From: Sipunculus nudus | Lineage: Eukaryota; Annelida; Sipuncula; Golfingiida; Sipunculidae | Length of the DNA stretch: 64,000 nt | NCBI GenBank assembly: GCA_026874595.1 | Contig: JAPPUL010000084.1 | Location: 848,356-912,355, forward strand | Direction: 5' to 3' | Shown here: piece by piece, positions 8,908 to 18,172 of the stretch | How positions within the stretch are numbered: position 1 is the stretch's first letter | Layout: each line of letters begins with the position of its first letter | Position numbers and translations under genes: made by a program | The notes under the pieces: generated by a model | The model's input: the letters and a program-made list of their open reading frames with translations, nothing else | The model's database searches: none | Told to the model about the DNA's origin: nothing

Positions 8908-9192
8908 TTATCTACCTTTCTTATTTAACGATTTATTAAGAGAATCGCTAAACTTAAGCTTTGCCACATCCTTCGCCGCTATTGGTATCTTTTGTTTTGT
9001 CCTCGGGTTTACTCCCGTTGTTGCCTTCCTGTGCATTACCTTAAAAGTCCCAAATCCTACCAAGGCCAGCTTGTCTTTCTTCAATAGCACACTCTTAACC
9101 GTCTCTAAAAACGCATTTAGACTCTTCTCAGAATCCTTCTTAGATAACCCACTCTGCTTCGCCATTGCATCAACTAGTTCAGTTTTATTCAC
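8908..9192 (-). CDS. hup: HU-family histone-like DNA-binding protein
   Basis: 94 residues, the usual HU length. Family landmarks are clear: MNKTELVDAMAKQSGLSKKD at the N-terminus, VGFGTFKV, and the DNA-binding arm signature TGVNPRTKQKIPIAAKDVAKLKF. The start is GTG with AGGAGG seven bases upstream. It folds and compacts DNA as a dimer. It is a monocistronic gene with its own well-formed promoter (9251-9279, minus strand). Confidence 0.95.
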   Translation of the reverse strand: MNKTELVDAMAKQSGLSKKDSEKSLNAFLETVKSVLLKKDKLALVGFGTFKVMHRKATTGVNPRTKQKIPIAAKDVAKLKFSDSLNKSLNKKGR

Positions 9193-9216
9193 CGTAAGTC
9201 CTCCTACTGACTGTCA

Positions 9217-9232
9217 TACAACAATCGTTGTA
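9217..9232. promoter_or_regulatory. Inverted repeat in the HU leader
   Basis: TACAAC-AATC-GTTGTA, a perfect 6-bp inverted repeat with a 4-base centre. It lies between the predicted transcription start (~9244) and the ribosome-binding site (~9200) of the HU gene. It could be an operator or an mRNA hairpin; the sequence cannot tell which. Confidence 0.4.
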
Positions 9233-9250
9233 CACTCTAATAGTAAAAGA

Positions 9251-9279
9251 ATTATATATAATATATTATGCCATGTCAA
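9251..9279 (-). promoter_or_regulatory. Consensus sigma-70 promoter of the HU gene
   Basis: On the minus strand TTGACA (9279-9274) is followed after exactly 17 bases by TATAAT (9256-9251): both hexamers match the consensus perfectly. The predicted start, about 7 bases further, gives a ~50-base leader before the GTG of the HU gene. Confidence 0.8.
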
Positions 9280-9481
9280 CATAACTACTCTAAAAAACTT
9301 ACCTTTTAACCACCTAAATATTCTATTATATAGACCAATTTATTCCCCAAGCCTCTTGTAGCAACCATTTATAGCCAATATAAAGCATAACTTTTTATAT
9401 CTTGCAATTTTTGAACTCTACTCCTATATTTACTCTTACATTATTTGACTACTCCTCACCTTCTATATATTTTATATCTAT

Positions 9482-10684
9482 ATGAAACCGCAGATCACCA
9501 TCTTCTCTCCACAAAATTATAACCTTATAAAAGATTTTATTACCTTTCCTAAACTCCTTTACTATAACAACTCTAATTATATCCCGCCCCTCGATATGAC
9601 CCTAATTGGTAACAAATTACTTAACACTAAGGGCTTGCTTTTTAATAACCACCCTTTTCACAATAATGCTTTCGTCAGATATATCTTGGCCTCTTTAGAT
9701 GATGATAAGTCCATTGTAGGGCGCCTTGCTTTCGGAGTCGATTTTAAGTACAACCACTTTCATAAAAAAAATACTGCCTTCTTTGGCTTTTTTGATGTCA
9801 TAAATGATTTTAGCATCGCAAACACTATGTTTGATCACGCTATTAATATTTTAAAAGAAAAGATGAACGTTAATAAAATTATAGGACCCCTTAACTTCTC
9901 AACTAATTATACCATAGGTCTTCTAATTGAAGGCTATAACTTGCCGCCATACATAAACACTCCCTATAATAATCCATATTATAAAGACTTTTTAGCCAAG
10001 TACGGTTTTGTCAAGGAAAAAGATATTTTCGCCTTCTCCCTTAATGAACATAATGTCCTCTCTAGCGGCCAGACCGGTACAAAACGAATTGCTCAAATTA
10101 AAAAGCTTGTTTTTAGAGTTATTAAAAAATATAAAGTCTCCATAAGGCATATAAACCTTTCTGGCAAGGCTTTTATGAACGATATGAATATTATTAGGGA
10201 CCTTTATACTAAATCATGGCACAAAAATTGGGGCTTTGTACCTATGGATTCAAGCGAATTTATCGTTGCTGCTGATGAGTTTAAAAGCATTGTTAAAAAA
10301 GAACTTGTTCTCTTTGCTTATATCGATAATAGGCCTGTTGGCTTTATTGCCCTTATCCCAGATATTAATACTTTGCTCTCCTCTAAAAAAACTTCTAAAA
10401 ATCCATTCTCCAATTTAGAGATAACTCGCCTTTTAAAGGTGTTAATTAAAAAAGGAAATATTACTAAATACCGCATTATGCTTTTAGGCGTTTTGCCCGA
10501 ATATAGAAAACAATATATAGAAATGATCTTATATTATAAAATATATGAATATGTTGCCAAGGGAGTTATTAGTGATTTAGAGTTTTCTTGGATACTTGAA
10601 GATAATGCTTTAATGATTAATACTATTAAGAACGTCGGTGGGACTCTTTCTAAAACTTGGAGAGTTTTTTCTTTTGATATTTAA
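9482..10684 (+). CDS. GNAT-fold acyltransferase-like protein (YghO-type)
   Basis: 400 residues, cytoplasmic, no signal peptide. Several stretches recall a family of ~380-residue GNAT proteins related to YghO: IIGPLNFSTNYTIGLLIEGY, PYINTPYNNPYYKDFLAKYGF, and a C-terminal acetyltransferase-like half (PVGFIALIPDIN, IMLLGVLPEYRKQYIEMILY) with an R-x-x-x-x-E/Q motif resembling the acyl-CoA site. Substrate unknown. It is transcribed toward the pair of secreted proteins at 10.7-11.8 kb; the gap to the next gene is ~33 bp, so co-transcription is plausible. Confidence 0.6.
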   Translation: MKPQITIFSPQNYNLIKDFITFPKLLYYNNSNYIPPLDMTLIGNKLLNTKGLLFNNHPFHNNAFVRYILASLDDDKSIVGRLAFGVDFKYNHFHKKNTAFFGFFDVINDFSIANTMFDHAINILKEKMNVNKIIGPLNFSTNYTIGLLIEGYNLPPYINTPYNNPYYKDFLAKYGFVKEKDIFAFSLNEHNVLSSGQTGTKRIAQIKKLVFRVIKKYKVSIRHINLSGKAFMNDMNIIRDLYTKSWHKNWGFVPMDSSEFIVAADEFKSIVKKELVLFAYIDNRPVGFIALIPDINTLLSSKKTSKNPFSNLEITRLLKVLIKKGNITKYRIMLLGVLPEYRKQYIEMILYYKIYEYVAKGVISDLEFSWILEDNALMINTIKNVGGTLSKTWRVFSFDI

Positions 10685-10717
10685 TAACTATTTTAATACC
10701 TATAATTATACTATACC

Positions 10718-11269
10718 ATGCTTTCTTTCATTAAGACTAAGATACAAAAGATATATAAACCATCTAAGGCTTTGCTTACCGCCATTATATTACTAACCGC
10801 CATTATAACTAAATCAAATTGTGGTTTGCCTTCTGTTGAATTTGTTGACGATCTTAACGCTCCTAAACACCTTAGGGCTACAAGAGATGCCGATGGCAGC
10901 ATAACTGTAACCTTTTGGGCTTATAATCCTGAAAGCAACTTCTGGGGTTATAATATTTACATAGCTGAGGGTGAAAGTGAGATTAAAGAAAACAAAGCAA
11001 GGCATATTAATAGTGACAGAACTATAAACGAAGAGATAGAAGACAAGTATATTATAAAAAACGAAAGTTCTGACGACCTGCCGACTATAAAAGATTCTGA
11101 TATGAGGACAAGTCCACGTACAAATCCAACTGAAGTAGAATATACCTTTACAAAACAACCTGACGGAAATGGTCTTGCTCCTGTACAATATTCTATAGCA
11201 GTTAGTGCATATGATAAATATGGACATATTGAAAGCGCATTAAGCGAGATAATACCAGTTGACCCATAG
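10718..11269 (+). CDS. Secreted protein with a fibronectin type III-like fold
   Basis: 183 residues. There is an N-terminal hydrophobic signal (ALLTAIILLTAIITKSNC) that could end in a lipobox-like Cys. The body reads as a beta-sandwich: APKHLRATRDADGSITVTFW, NFWGYNIYIAEG, and VQYSIAVSAYDKYGHIESAL, which have the spacing of Fn3 strands. It is similar in layout to the next gene (WGYNIYIA against FSGYNVWYG; AVSAYDKYGHIESALS against FVSAYSSLDNLDSPLS), so the two are probably paralogues. Function unknown; likely surface or periplasmic. Confidence 0.65.
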   Translation: MLSFIKTKIQKIYKPSKALLTAIILLTAIITKSNCGLPSVEFVDDLNAPKHLRATRDADGSITVTFWAYNPESNFWGYNIYIAEGESEIKENKARHINSDRTINEEIEDKYIIKNESSDDLPTIKDSDMRTSPRTNPTEVEYTFTKQPDGNGLAPVQYSIAVSAYDKYGHIESALSEIIPVDP

Positions 11270-11360
11270 GACCCATAAAGTAAACAGCAAAACGAGGATA
11301 GAAAGATTGATTTGGGGTTATATTCTAAAACTCATAAAGTAAACAGCAAAACGGATTTAT

Positions 11361-11840
11361 ATGATTAATATCACTAAAATAAACTTACTTATTCTTTTAA
11401 TCCTTTTATCAAGCCAAGTAATGTGTACTATCGAAAGCGATTTAACTGATGATCTTGAACTGCCTTTTATAAAATGTGAGCCTTGCAGCGCAGGAGATAC
11501 AACTATAACAATAAGCGGCTATAATAACGAAAACCATTTCTCAGGTTACAATGTATGGTATGGCAAGGAAAGCGATATTATAAGTGCACATAAAAACAAA
11601 GATAGGTCTTTTGTTATAGACAATAGCTCTTTGCCTCTTGACGCTGCAAATAAAGGCTCTGATATCCCTTCGATTAGCAGTTCAAATGAGCCCACAGGCA
11701 TAAGTAGCGTAAAAAGTAGCACTCACGCTTTTCCCATAAAAATTCAAAATACTACATCTGGTAACGTTATCTTTGTATCAGCATATAGCTCCCTCGACAA
11801 CTTAGACAGCCCTCTTAGCAATATGATAATACTACCATAA
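11361..11840 (+). CDS. Secreted protein, paralogue of the preceding gene
   Basis: 159 residues with signal peptide (LLILLILLSSQVMC). It shares the organisation of the gene at 10718: FSGYNVWYGKESDI, a Ser/Asp-rich insert, then NVIFVSAYSSLDNLDSPLSN. The two genes are separated by ~90 bp containing two copies of CATAAAGTAAACAGCAAAAC (near 11274 and 11334), so the second gene may have arisen by tandem duplication and diverged. Function not recognised. Confidence 0.62.
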   Translation: MINITKINLLILLILLSSQVMCTIESDLTDDLELPFIKCEPCSAGDTTITISGYNNENHFSGYNVWYGKESDIISAHKNKDRSFVIDNSSLPLDAANKGSDIPSISSSNEPTGISSVKSSTHAFPIKIQNTTSGNVIFVSAYSSLDNLDSPLSNMIILP

Positions 11841-11869
11841 ATTACAATACCATAAAAAATAAAGAACCT

Positions 11870-12925
11870 TTAGGCAACACTTACATCCTTAGACAGAAAA
11901 ACATCTTGTATAGCATTTAAAAGCTTTATACCTTCTTTCATAGGTCGTTGAAACGCCTTGCGGCCGGATATAAGCCCCATGCCACCCGCTCGCTTATTTA
12001 TTATTGCAGTTTTCACTGCATCATGAAAGTCGTTATCACCCGATGCTCCACCTGAATTAATAAGTCCTGCTCTTCCCATATAACAATTGGCAACTTGATA
12101 ACGCGTTAGGTCTATTGGATGATCTGTTGTCAGTTTGCTATATACAAGTGAGTCGGTCTTGCCAAACTTAAGTGCATTAAACCCGCCATTATTCTCAGGA
12201 AGCTTTTGTTTAATTATATCTGCTTCTATGGTTACTCCAAGATGGTTAGCTTGGGCACTAAGATCAGATGACACATGATAATCCTTATCCTTCTTTTTAA
12301 ATTCCGAATTCCTAAGGTAGCACCAAAGTATTGTTGCCATGCCAAGCTCATGCGCCTTATGAAAGGCTTCTGACACCTCGATAATCTGTCGGCTACTTTC
12401 CTTAGAACCAAAATAAATAGTTGCTCCAACCGCCGCACAACCCATCTCAGCCGCATGTTCTACATTTGCAAACATAATCTGATCATACTTATTAGGATAA
12501 GTCAAAAACTCATTATGATTTATTTTAAGAATAAGAGGGATTTTATGTGCATATCGTCTTGCTATTGACCCTAAAACGCCATAGGTACTAGCAACTGCAC
12601 TACACCCGCCTTCAATTGCAAGTTTTAATATATTCTCACCATCAAAGTATATCGGGTTTTTAGCAAATGAGGCTCCCGCTGAATGTTCAATGCCCTGATC
12701 AACAGGCAATATAGAAAGATAGCCAGAACCAGCAAGACGGCCTGAGTTAAAAAGCCAAGAAAGTTTTCCAAGCACACGATTAGGACGATCGGAGTTAAGG
12801 AACACTCTATCGACAAAATCGGGGCCCGGCAGATGCAAAAGACTCTTATCTATTGTACTGCACTTATGACTCAAAAGAAAGTCAGCTTCCTTATCTCCAA
12901 TATGTTTAACAATTTTGTCTATCAT
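11870..12925 (-). CDS. fbaB: Class I fructose-bisphosphate aldolase, DhnA/FbaB type
   Basis: 351 residues when started at [10 protein letters not shown] (12925). That start has AGGAG eight bases upstream; an upstream ATG at 13042 would add 39 hydrophobic residues with no homology, so I reject it. Family motifs: [47 protein letters not shown] (probably the Schiff-base Lys) and [16 protein letters not shown]. It cleaves or condenses fructose 1,6-bisphosphate in glycolysis/gluconeogenesis. Two perfect palindromes lie upstream (12942-12955 and 13029-13044), suggesting repression or activation by a dimeric regulator. Confidence 0.93.
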   Translation of the reverse strand: MIDKIVKHIGDKEADFLLSHKCSTIDKSLLHLPGPDFVDRVFLNSDRPNRVLGKLSWLFNSGRLAGSGYLSILPVDQGIEHSAGASFAKNPIYFDGENILKLAIEGGCSAVASTYGVLGSIARRYAHKIPLILKINHNEFLTYPNKYDQIMFANVEHAAEMGCAAVGATIYFGSKESSRQIIEVSEAFHKAHELGMATILWCYLRNSEFKKKDKDYHVSSDLSAQANHLGVTIEADIIKQKLPENNGGFNALKFGKTDSLVYSKLTTDHPIDLTRYQVANCYMGRAGLINSGGASGDNDFHDAVKTAIINKRAGGMGLISGRKAFQRPMKEGIKLLNAIQDVFLSKDVSVA

Positions 12926-12941
12926 AAAAAAACTCCTAGAA

Positions 12942-12955
12942 ATTAGAATTCTAAT
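12942..12955. promoter_or_regulatory. Palindrome at the aldolase start region
   Basis: ATTAGAATTCTAAT is a perfect 14-bp palindrome immediately upstream of the aldolase ribosome-binding site and just after a TATATT that could serve as the -10 box (TTGCTA 16 bases before it on the minus strand). This position suits a repressor operator. AT-rich sequence makes chance palindromes commoner. Confidence 0.4.
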
Positions 12956-13028
12956 ATATAAGAAAATACGAAAATAGCAAAAATGGGAAACACTTATGTT
13001 TACACGTTCAACAATCACATATAAGGTG

Positions 13029-13044
13029 TTTTGTATATACAAAA
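13029..13044. promoter_or_regulatory. 16-bp perfect palindrome between fbaB and fapA
   Basis: TTTTGTATATACAAAA, fully self-complementary, ~105 bp upstream of the aldolase start and ~215 bp upstream of fapA in the divergent intergenic region. It is a candidate regulator site. The rest of this ~330-bp gap is A/T-rich with nothing else supported. Confidence 0.4.
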
Positions 13045-13257
13045 GAACTCCGATTTTTTGTAAACTTAATAAAGTTAACTAAAAAAACAAACGAAAAATA
13101 AAAGAGGTCCTAATTATATTCTATTAAGCAAAAAAATATTAGAATACGATACAATTTTAAAGACAAAATAACAACAACTATATATCTTTTAAAAAAAGAG
13201 TTATTAATAATCCATAAATACGAATAAAATAAGTATTATGTAAATTATGGAGAGTAG

Positions 13258-15294
13258 ATGCCAACATTTAAGGATCTTAAAAACCAATTAAAGACACAAG
13301 AAGTAGAAAAGTCAAAAAAAGTGGAGAAGGAAGTTAGTGGGTATAGTTTGAAAGAGTGTATCGAGAAGGGAAGCTATCTTCTACAAATAAAGGATATACA
13401 ATATGAAGTGCTTGAAAAAGGAAGTAAGGGTTTTATGGGTTTTGGCCGCAAGAAATACAGGGTGTTGGTGTATGGGGATAAGATTAAAGACGAGGAGAAG
13501 AAGATAGAAGAAAGCCAAGCACCTGTTGAGAGTAAATCTAAGATAATAGAAGAAGAGCCAAAAGATATAGATGGAACGCTATCCTTCATATCTAGAAAAA
13601 CAGGAATATTTATAAAGATAAGTCCACCTAAAGGGCTTGGGAGAAAAATCACACTTGAAAAGGCAATTAATTTACTTGAGAAGAAACAATACAAAGGGTC
13701 TCAACTTGATAAGATAAAAGAAGCAGTAAAAAAAGCACAAAATGAGTGGATCAAAATAGGAGAATATCGTCCTGACATAGAATATGACTCAAGGGTAAAG
13801 GAAGTAAACATATCGCAAGATGAATTAAGCGCGACATTAACAATAAACCCACCATTATTTTGTGGACGGGTACTTGAAGTGCCTGAGGTAATGAGTCAAT
13901 TAAAATCATATGGGATTAGTTATGGAATAAATGAAGAGAAGATAAAAGATATAATAGAAAATGGAAAATACGGATATCCTGTAGTGATAGCAGAAGGGAT
14001 TAGGCCAGAGAACGGTAAAAATGCCCAAATTAAATTATACTTTGACAATAAACAAGAGATAAACTTAGTAGAGGATGAGGCAGGGAAGGTAGATTTTTTT
14101 GCAGACTTTGGCTTAATTCATAACGTAGTAAGCGGACAACTATTGGCAGTAAAGGAGCCGAGTACAAAAGGGAATCCGGGCAAGACAGTTACAGGCCGGG
14201 AGATAGAGCCCTCAGATGGAGCTGACGTTGAGCTTTTAGTTGGTAAAAATGCGAGGGTACTAGAAAACGGTCTTGAAGTTATAGCCTCAGGAGCAGGACG
14301 TGCGGTATACGAAGATAATGTTTTCGAAGTTGAGCCAATTCATAAGGTAAATGGCAATGTTGGGGTAAAGACTGGGTCAATAGTATTTTTGGGTGATGTA
14401 CATGTATCTGGTAATATAGAAGATGGATTTAGCGTTAAGGCGGCAGGGAATATATATGTAAGTGGGAATATAGGTAAATGCGAGATTGAAGCTGATGCAG
14501 ATATAATAGTGCAAAGAGGGATAGTAGGAAAAGAAGGCGGGCTTGTAAAGGCGGGTAAAGATGTCATTTCAAAATTCATAGAGAATGCAAACGTAAGAGC
14601 CTCAGGTAATGTGGTTATAACAGATGGCATATTAAATAGTCATGTTGATGGAAAGAATGTATATTGCCTTGGAAAACGTGGTACAATAACTGGCGGTCAT
14701 ATTCGAGCTACGGAAGAAATACAGGCAAAGGTTATGGGCTCACAAAGTTATACAGAGACTAGAGTAGAGGCTGGCATTGCTCCTGAGGCTAAAGAAAGGC
14801 TTAGAGTATTAGAAGCAAATAAAGACGAAATTGAGCATAAACTAACTGAATTGTCTAACGACATTAATACTCTAAGAAAGCAAAAGCAAGCTACAAGGGA
14901 CAAGTTCCCAATTGATAAACAAGTAGCTCTTAGCAAAATGATTGAAAATAAAACACACTACATTCAGAGGTCTGATGAGGTTAATAAAGATTTAGACGAA
15001 CTTAAAGTCTACTTACAAAGTGTATCAAGCCAAGGCATTATTTCTGTTTTTGATACAATCTATCCGAGAGTCGAAGTTACTATTAAAAATACCACAACTA
15101 AAATAAATAGTACTAACGCCCACATCTCCTTTACTTTAGATAAGGAAGGATCAATTAAAACCTCACAATATCAGCAGCCAAAGGATAAATCTATACAAAC
15201 TTCTTTTTTTAAGGATTTAAATCAATCTAAAAAAAGAAAGAAAAACTCTGTAACTAGAAAAAGACGACGGACTTCTAAAGATCAAGTCTTATAG
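13258..15294 (+). CDS. fapA: FapA family (DUF342) polymer-forming protein with N-terminal Jag-N-like domain
   Basis: 678 residues. Residues ~28-74 (ECIEKGSYLLQI ... VLEKGSKGFMGFGRKKYRVLV) match the Jag N-terminal domain, which often heads FapA proteins. The FapA region follows, and residues ~360-510 form a beta-helix: GSIVFLGDVHVSGNIEDGF, AAGNIYVSGNIGKCEIEADA, GTITGGHIRATEEIQAKVMG. A coiled coil (~520-590) and a very basic tail (KKRKKNSVTRKRRR) end the protein. In Vibrio, FapA affects flagellar assembly and polar localisation; the family is widespread in flagellated bacteria. GGAG precedes ATG. Confidence 0.88.
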   Translation: MPTFKDLKNQLKTQEVEKSKKVEKEVSGYSLKECIEKGSYLLQIKDIQYEVLEKGSKGFMGFGRKKYRVLVYGDKIKDEEKKIEESQAPVESKSKIIEEEPKDIDGTLSFISRKTGIFIKISPPKGLGRKITLEKAINLLEKKQYKGSQLDKIKEAVKKAQNEWIKIGEYRPDIEYDSRVKEVNISQDELSATLTINPPLFCGRVLEVPEVMSQLKSYGISYGINEEKIKDIIENGKYGYPVVIAEGIRPENGKNAQIKLYFDNKQEINLVEDEAGKVDFFADFGLIHNVVSGQLLAVKEPSTKGNPGKTVTGREIEPSDGADVELLVGKNARVLENGLEVIASGAGRAVYEDNVFEVEPIHKVNGNVGVKTGSIVFLGDVHVSGNIEDGFSVKAAGNIYVSGNIGKCEIEADADIIVQRGIVGKEGGLVKAGKDVISKFIENANVRASGNVVITDGILNSHVDGKNVYCLGKRGTITGGHIRATEEIQAKVMGSQSYTETRVEAGIAPEAKERLRVLEANKDEIEHKLTELSNDINTLRKQKQATRDKFPIDKQVALSKMIENKTHYIQRSDEVNKDLDELKVYLQSVSSQGIISVFDTIYPRVEVTIKNTTTKINSTNAHISFTLDKEGSIKTSQYQQPKDKSIQTSFFKDLNQSKKRKKNSVTRKRRRTSKDQVL

Positions 15295-15326
15295 CAAGCA
15301 AAACAATAGCATAAACCATATGAACA

Positions 15327-16361
15327 TCATTCTAAATCAAGTCCTATTGCCTTTAATATTGCCTTAAGCTCAGTATTGCTGTTATAGCTTATTTCTATTT
15401 TGCCCTTAGACGGCAATGTTCCACGACCTTTTGTTATCCTTACATTAGCTTCCAAATCTTTCTTTATAAAATATTCTTTTATTAAACCCTCTAGAGCATT
15501 TATAAGCTTTTGGCCTTCCTTCTTCGCCTCCTCATCTCCGTCCAGCCCCTCCTCTCCTAACCCAACATCTACTAAAGCAGCCTCTTCTATACCTCTAACT
15601 TTTTCAAGATTAGTCTTTAAGCCCTCAGCTAATAAAACCTCTTTCTTTTCACTACTCTTTTCACTACTCTTTTCATTGCCCCTCGTAAACTCTAAAACTC
15701 CTTCCCGATTAACCCTATCTACTATCCGTTCTGCCTCCCTTACACTTACACCATTTCTTAGAAAGTAATCTTTAACAGAAAGTATATTCTTATAATCACT
15801 CAAACCCAAAAGTGCCCGCCCATGACCCTCCGTAAGCTTCCCTGCTATTATTAACTCCTGCACCTCCAAAGGCAACTTTAATAACCTCATCGTATTCGAT
15901 ATAGAAGCCCGACTTCGACCCAGCCTCTTCCCAAGCTCCTCTTGTGTTATGTTTAAATGATTTAATATATATTTATAGCTTGCTCCCTCTTCTATCGCAT
16001 TTAAATCTTCCCTTTGCAAATTCTCGATTAACGCAAGCTCCAACCTGTTTACCCCTTCTATATCCTTTATTATCGATGGAATGTTCTTTAATCCTGCTAG
16101 CTTCGATGCCCGAAGTCGCCTCTCGCCTGCTATTAACTCATATTTATTGTACTCTAAAAGCCTAAGTAATACCGGTTGTAAGACTCCTTGCTCCTTTATA
16201 GAACGTGAGAGCTCCTTTAGCTTCTCTACATTAAATGATTTCCTCGGCTGTAGCTCGTTTGCCACTATCAAGTTTATATCTACATTTACTATCTCATCTC
16301 CCCTGCCCCCTCCCCCCTGCAACAACGCTCCAAGCCCTTTCCCAAGTACTTCTCTACCCAT
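15327..16361 (-). CDS. parB: Chromosome partitioning protein ParB
   Basis: 344 residues. Family landmarks: GKGLGALLQ at the N-terminus, NELQPRKSF, then the CTPase/arginine patch YELIAGERRLRASKLAGL (GERR motif), ALIENLQREDLNAIEEG, and the helix-turn-helix TQEELGKRLGRSRASISNTM, which reads parS. The C-terminal dimerisation segment is present. A Ser/Glu/Lys-rich linker near residue 235 is encoded by a short repeat. Its start overlaps the end of parA by 8 bp, so the two are translationally coupled. No convincing parS site was found in the window. Confidence 0.95.
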   Translation of the reverse strand: MGREVLGKGLGALLQGGGGRGDEIVNVDINLIVANELQPRKSFNVEKLKELSRSIKEQGVLQPVLLRLLEYNKYELIAGERRLRASKLAGLKNIPSIIKDIEGVNRLELALIENLQREDLNAIEEGASYKYILNHLNITQEELGKRLGRSRASISNTMRLLKLPLEVQELIIAGKLTEGHGRALLGLSDYKNILSVKDYFLRNGVSVREAERIVDRVNREGVLEFTRGNEKSSEKSSEKKEVLLAEGLKTNLEKVRGIEEAALVDVGLGEEGLDGDEEAKKEGQKLINALEGLIKEYFIKKDLEANVRITKGRGTLPSKGKIEISYNSNTELKAILKAIGLDLE

Positions 16362-17115
16362 AACTTAATATCTCCATTGCAAGCTTTTTATAACTTTCCG
16401 CTCCTGTGCAGTTTGGATCATAACTTGAAATCGCTTTGCCATGACTTGGCGCCTCCGCAAGCTTTACATTACGTGGGATTACTGTTTCATAAACCTTTTC
16501 TTTGAAAAACTCTTTCGCCTCTTCATGCACTCGGTTTGATAAGTTTGTCCTTGTGTCATACATCGTTAGCAGCACCCCTTCTATTCTTAACTCCGGGTTT
16601 AAACCCTTTTGCAACAAGCTTATTGTATGTAATAACTGCGCAAGCCCCTCTAAGGCAAAATATTCACACTGTAACGGTATTAATACACTATCTGCTGCCA
16701 CAAGTCCATTTACTGTCATTATATCAAGCGACGGCGGACAATCTATGAATATATAACTATACTTATCTCGAACCCCCTTAAGCGCATCCCGTAAGCGTGT
16801 CTCTCGTCCCTCCTCCTTTGCAAGCTCAACTTGCACTCCCACCAGATTTATATTCACTGGCACTATGTCAAGTCCTTTGTAACTCGTTGGCTTTATCACC
16901 TCTTTTAGCGATACCCCCTCCATCAAAACTTCGTATATACCTGCATCACCGCCATCTTTACTTATCCCAAGACCACTACACGTATTCCCTTGTGCATCTA
17001 TATCTATTATTAAAACTTCCTTCCCCTGACTTGCTACGTATACTGACAGGTTTATTGCCGTCGTCGTTTTACCTACTCCCCCCTTCTGATTCGCTATCGT
17101 TATTACTCGTCCCAT
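16354..17115 (-). CDS. parA: Chromosome partitioning ATPase ParA/Soj
   Basis: 253 residues. The deviant Walker A motif is clear (NQKGGVGKTTTAINLS, residues 8-23), followed by IIDIDAQGNTCSGLG (Walker A'), and FIDCPPSLDIMTVNGL (Walker B). No N-terminal DNA-binding extension, so it is the short chromosomal Soj type. It dimerises with ATP on the nucleoid and is stimulated by ParB. A strong ribosome-binding site, GGAGGAGGG, precedes ATG. Gene order rsmG-parA-parB is the conserved arrangement often found near the replication origin. Confidence 0.96.
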   Translation of the reverse strand: MGRVITIANQKGGVGKTTTAINLSVYVASQGKEVLIIDIDAQGNTCSGLGISKDGGDAGIYEVLMEGVSLKEVIKPTSYKGLDIVPVNINLVGVQVELAKEEGRETRLRDALKGVRDKYSYIFIDCPPSLDIMTVNGLVAADSVLIPLQCEYFALEGLAQLLHTISLLQKGLNPELRIEGVLLTMYDTRTNLSNRVHEEAKEFFKEKVYETVIPRNVKLAEAPSHGKAISSYDPNCTGAESYKKLAMEILSYG

Positions 17116-17192
17116 TTTCCCTCCTCCACAACCACTTTATATATTATATTTTGTCCTAGTGCATATATCATTTCTTCATATCCTTACCTTTA

Positions 17193-17864
17193 TCATTTGT
17201 ATAAATCATAAACCTCTATCTCCACTATCTGTCGCTCCTCATTCAAATATGGTACGCTTACTTCTAGCACCCTGCACCGCCTTTGTATACTCCCTTCTAA
17301 ACTACGTAGCTCCTCAAATACCTTGCGAGACTTATAACAAAGCAATAACCCTCCTTCCTTCACATACTTTTTCCCCTCTCTTATAATCTTACTTAAACTT
17401 CCAAATGCCCTGCTGTAAAGTACATCATAATCCCTTCTAATCCTCACTGCCGATGAGTCCACAAGCCCTACATCTTCAATCCCAAGCTCTTTTAATACCT
17501 TCTCCAAAAATTTAAGCTTCTTCTTTGATACCTCTGCTAAATCTATACAAAAGCCTCCTGCCTCCACCTCCCCCAATATCTTTAATACTATCCCTGGAAA
17601 CCCTCCTCCACTACCAAGGTCTATTCCTCGTCTCCCATAAAGCTCTATCCCCAACATCCCACATGCCTTAAATAGCGACGCGCTGTCCAGTATGTGCCGT
17701 ATCACTACTTCTCGCTCGTCTCGGATCGAGGACAGGTTTACTCGCTCATTATAGCTCATATATAAACTTACATACTTCTTAAGCCTCTCCAATACCTCAT
17801 CACTATAACTTAACCCAAGATCACAAAGACCACCTTCTAAAACAGAATGTGTTTCTACGTCCAT
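17193..17864 (-). CDS. rsmG: 16S rRNA (guanine-527-N7)-methyltransferase RsmG (GidB)
   Basis: 223 residues. NERVNLSSIRDEREVVIRHILDS is the RsmG signature region, and GIDLGSGGGFPGIVLKI is the SAM-binding motif I with the family-specific GGGFPG. SRAFGSLSKI matches motif IV. It methylates G527 of 16S rRNA. It lies upstream of parA-parB with a gap of 77 bp. An array of ~11-bp repeats rich in AAGGAG (gene strand) begins ~28 bp upstream of the start. Confidence 0.93.
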   Translation of the reverse strand: MDVETHSVLEGGLCDLGLSYSDEVLERLKKYVSLYMSYNERVNLSSIRDEREVVIRHILDSASLFKACGMLGIELYGRRGIDLGSGGGFPGIVLKILGEVEAGGFCIDLAEVSKKKLKFLEKVLKELGIEDVGLVDSSAVRIRRDYDVLYSRAFGSLSKIIREGKKYVKEGGLLLCYKSRKVFEELRSLEGSIQRRCRVLEVSVPYLNEERQIVEIEVYDLYK

Positions 17865-17892
17865 ATAATCTGCCTTAGTATCACTTCCTTTT

Positions 17893-18050
17893 CCTAGCTC
17901 CTTCCTAGCTCCTTCCTAGCCCCTTCCTAGCTCCTTCCTAGCCCCTTCCTAGCTCCTTCCTAGCCCCTTCCTAGCTCCTTCCTAGCTCCTTCCTAGCCCC
18001 TTCCTAGCTCCTTCCCTAGCCCCCCTTCCCTAGCCCCTTCCTGGCCCCTT
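17893..18050. repeat. ~11-bp tandem array upstream of rsmG
   Basis: About fourteen imperfect copies of CCTAGCTCCTT / CCTAGCCCCTT, period 11 with some slips. On the rsmG strand each unit reads AAGGAGCTAGG, so every copy carries a good Shine-Dalgarno core. The array fills most of the 308-bp gap between rsmG and the malic enzyme gene; nothing else is visible there. Confidence 0.9.
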
Positions 18051-18172
18051 CCTACACCCACACCTTACCACCACTTTCATCAATTAAATATCTTATTACT
18101 ACATATCGTCTTTAGATATAAGCCCTTTTATTTCTAAATAAACCTTTTATATTTTTTACCTTTATCTATACC

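Noticed and set aside
12926-13042. Upstream start for the aldolase gene giving 390 residues
   Set aside because: The added residues are hydrophobic and unlike the family, and the internal ATG has a good ribosome-binding site.
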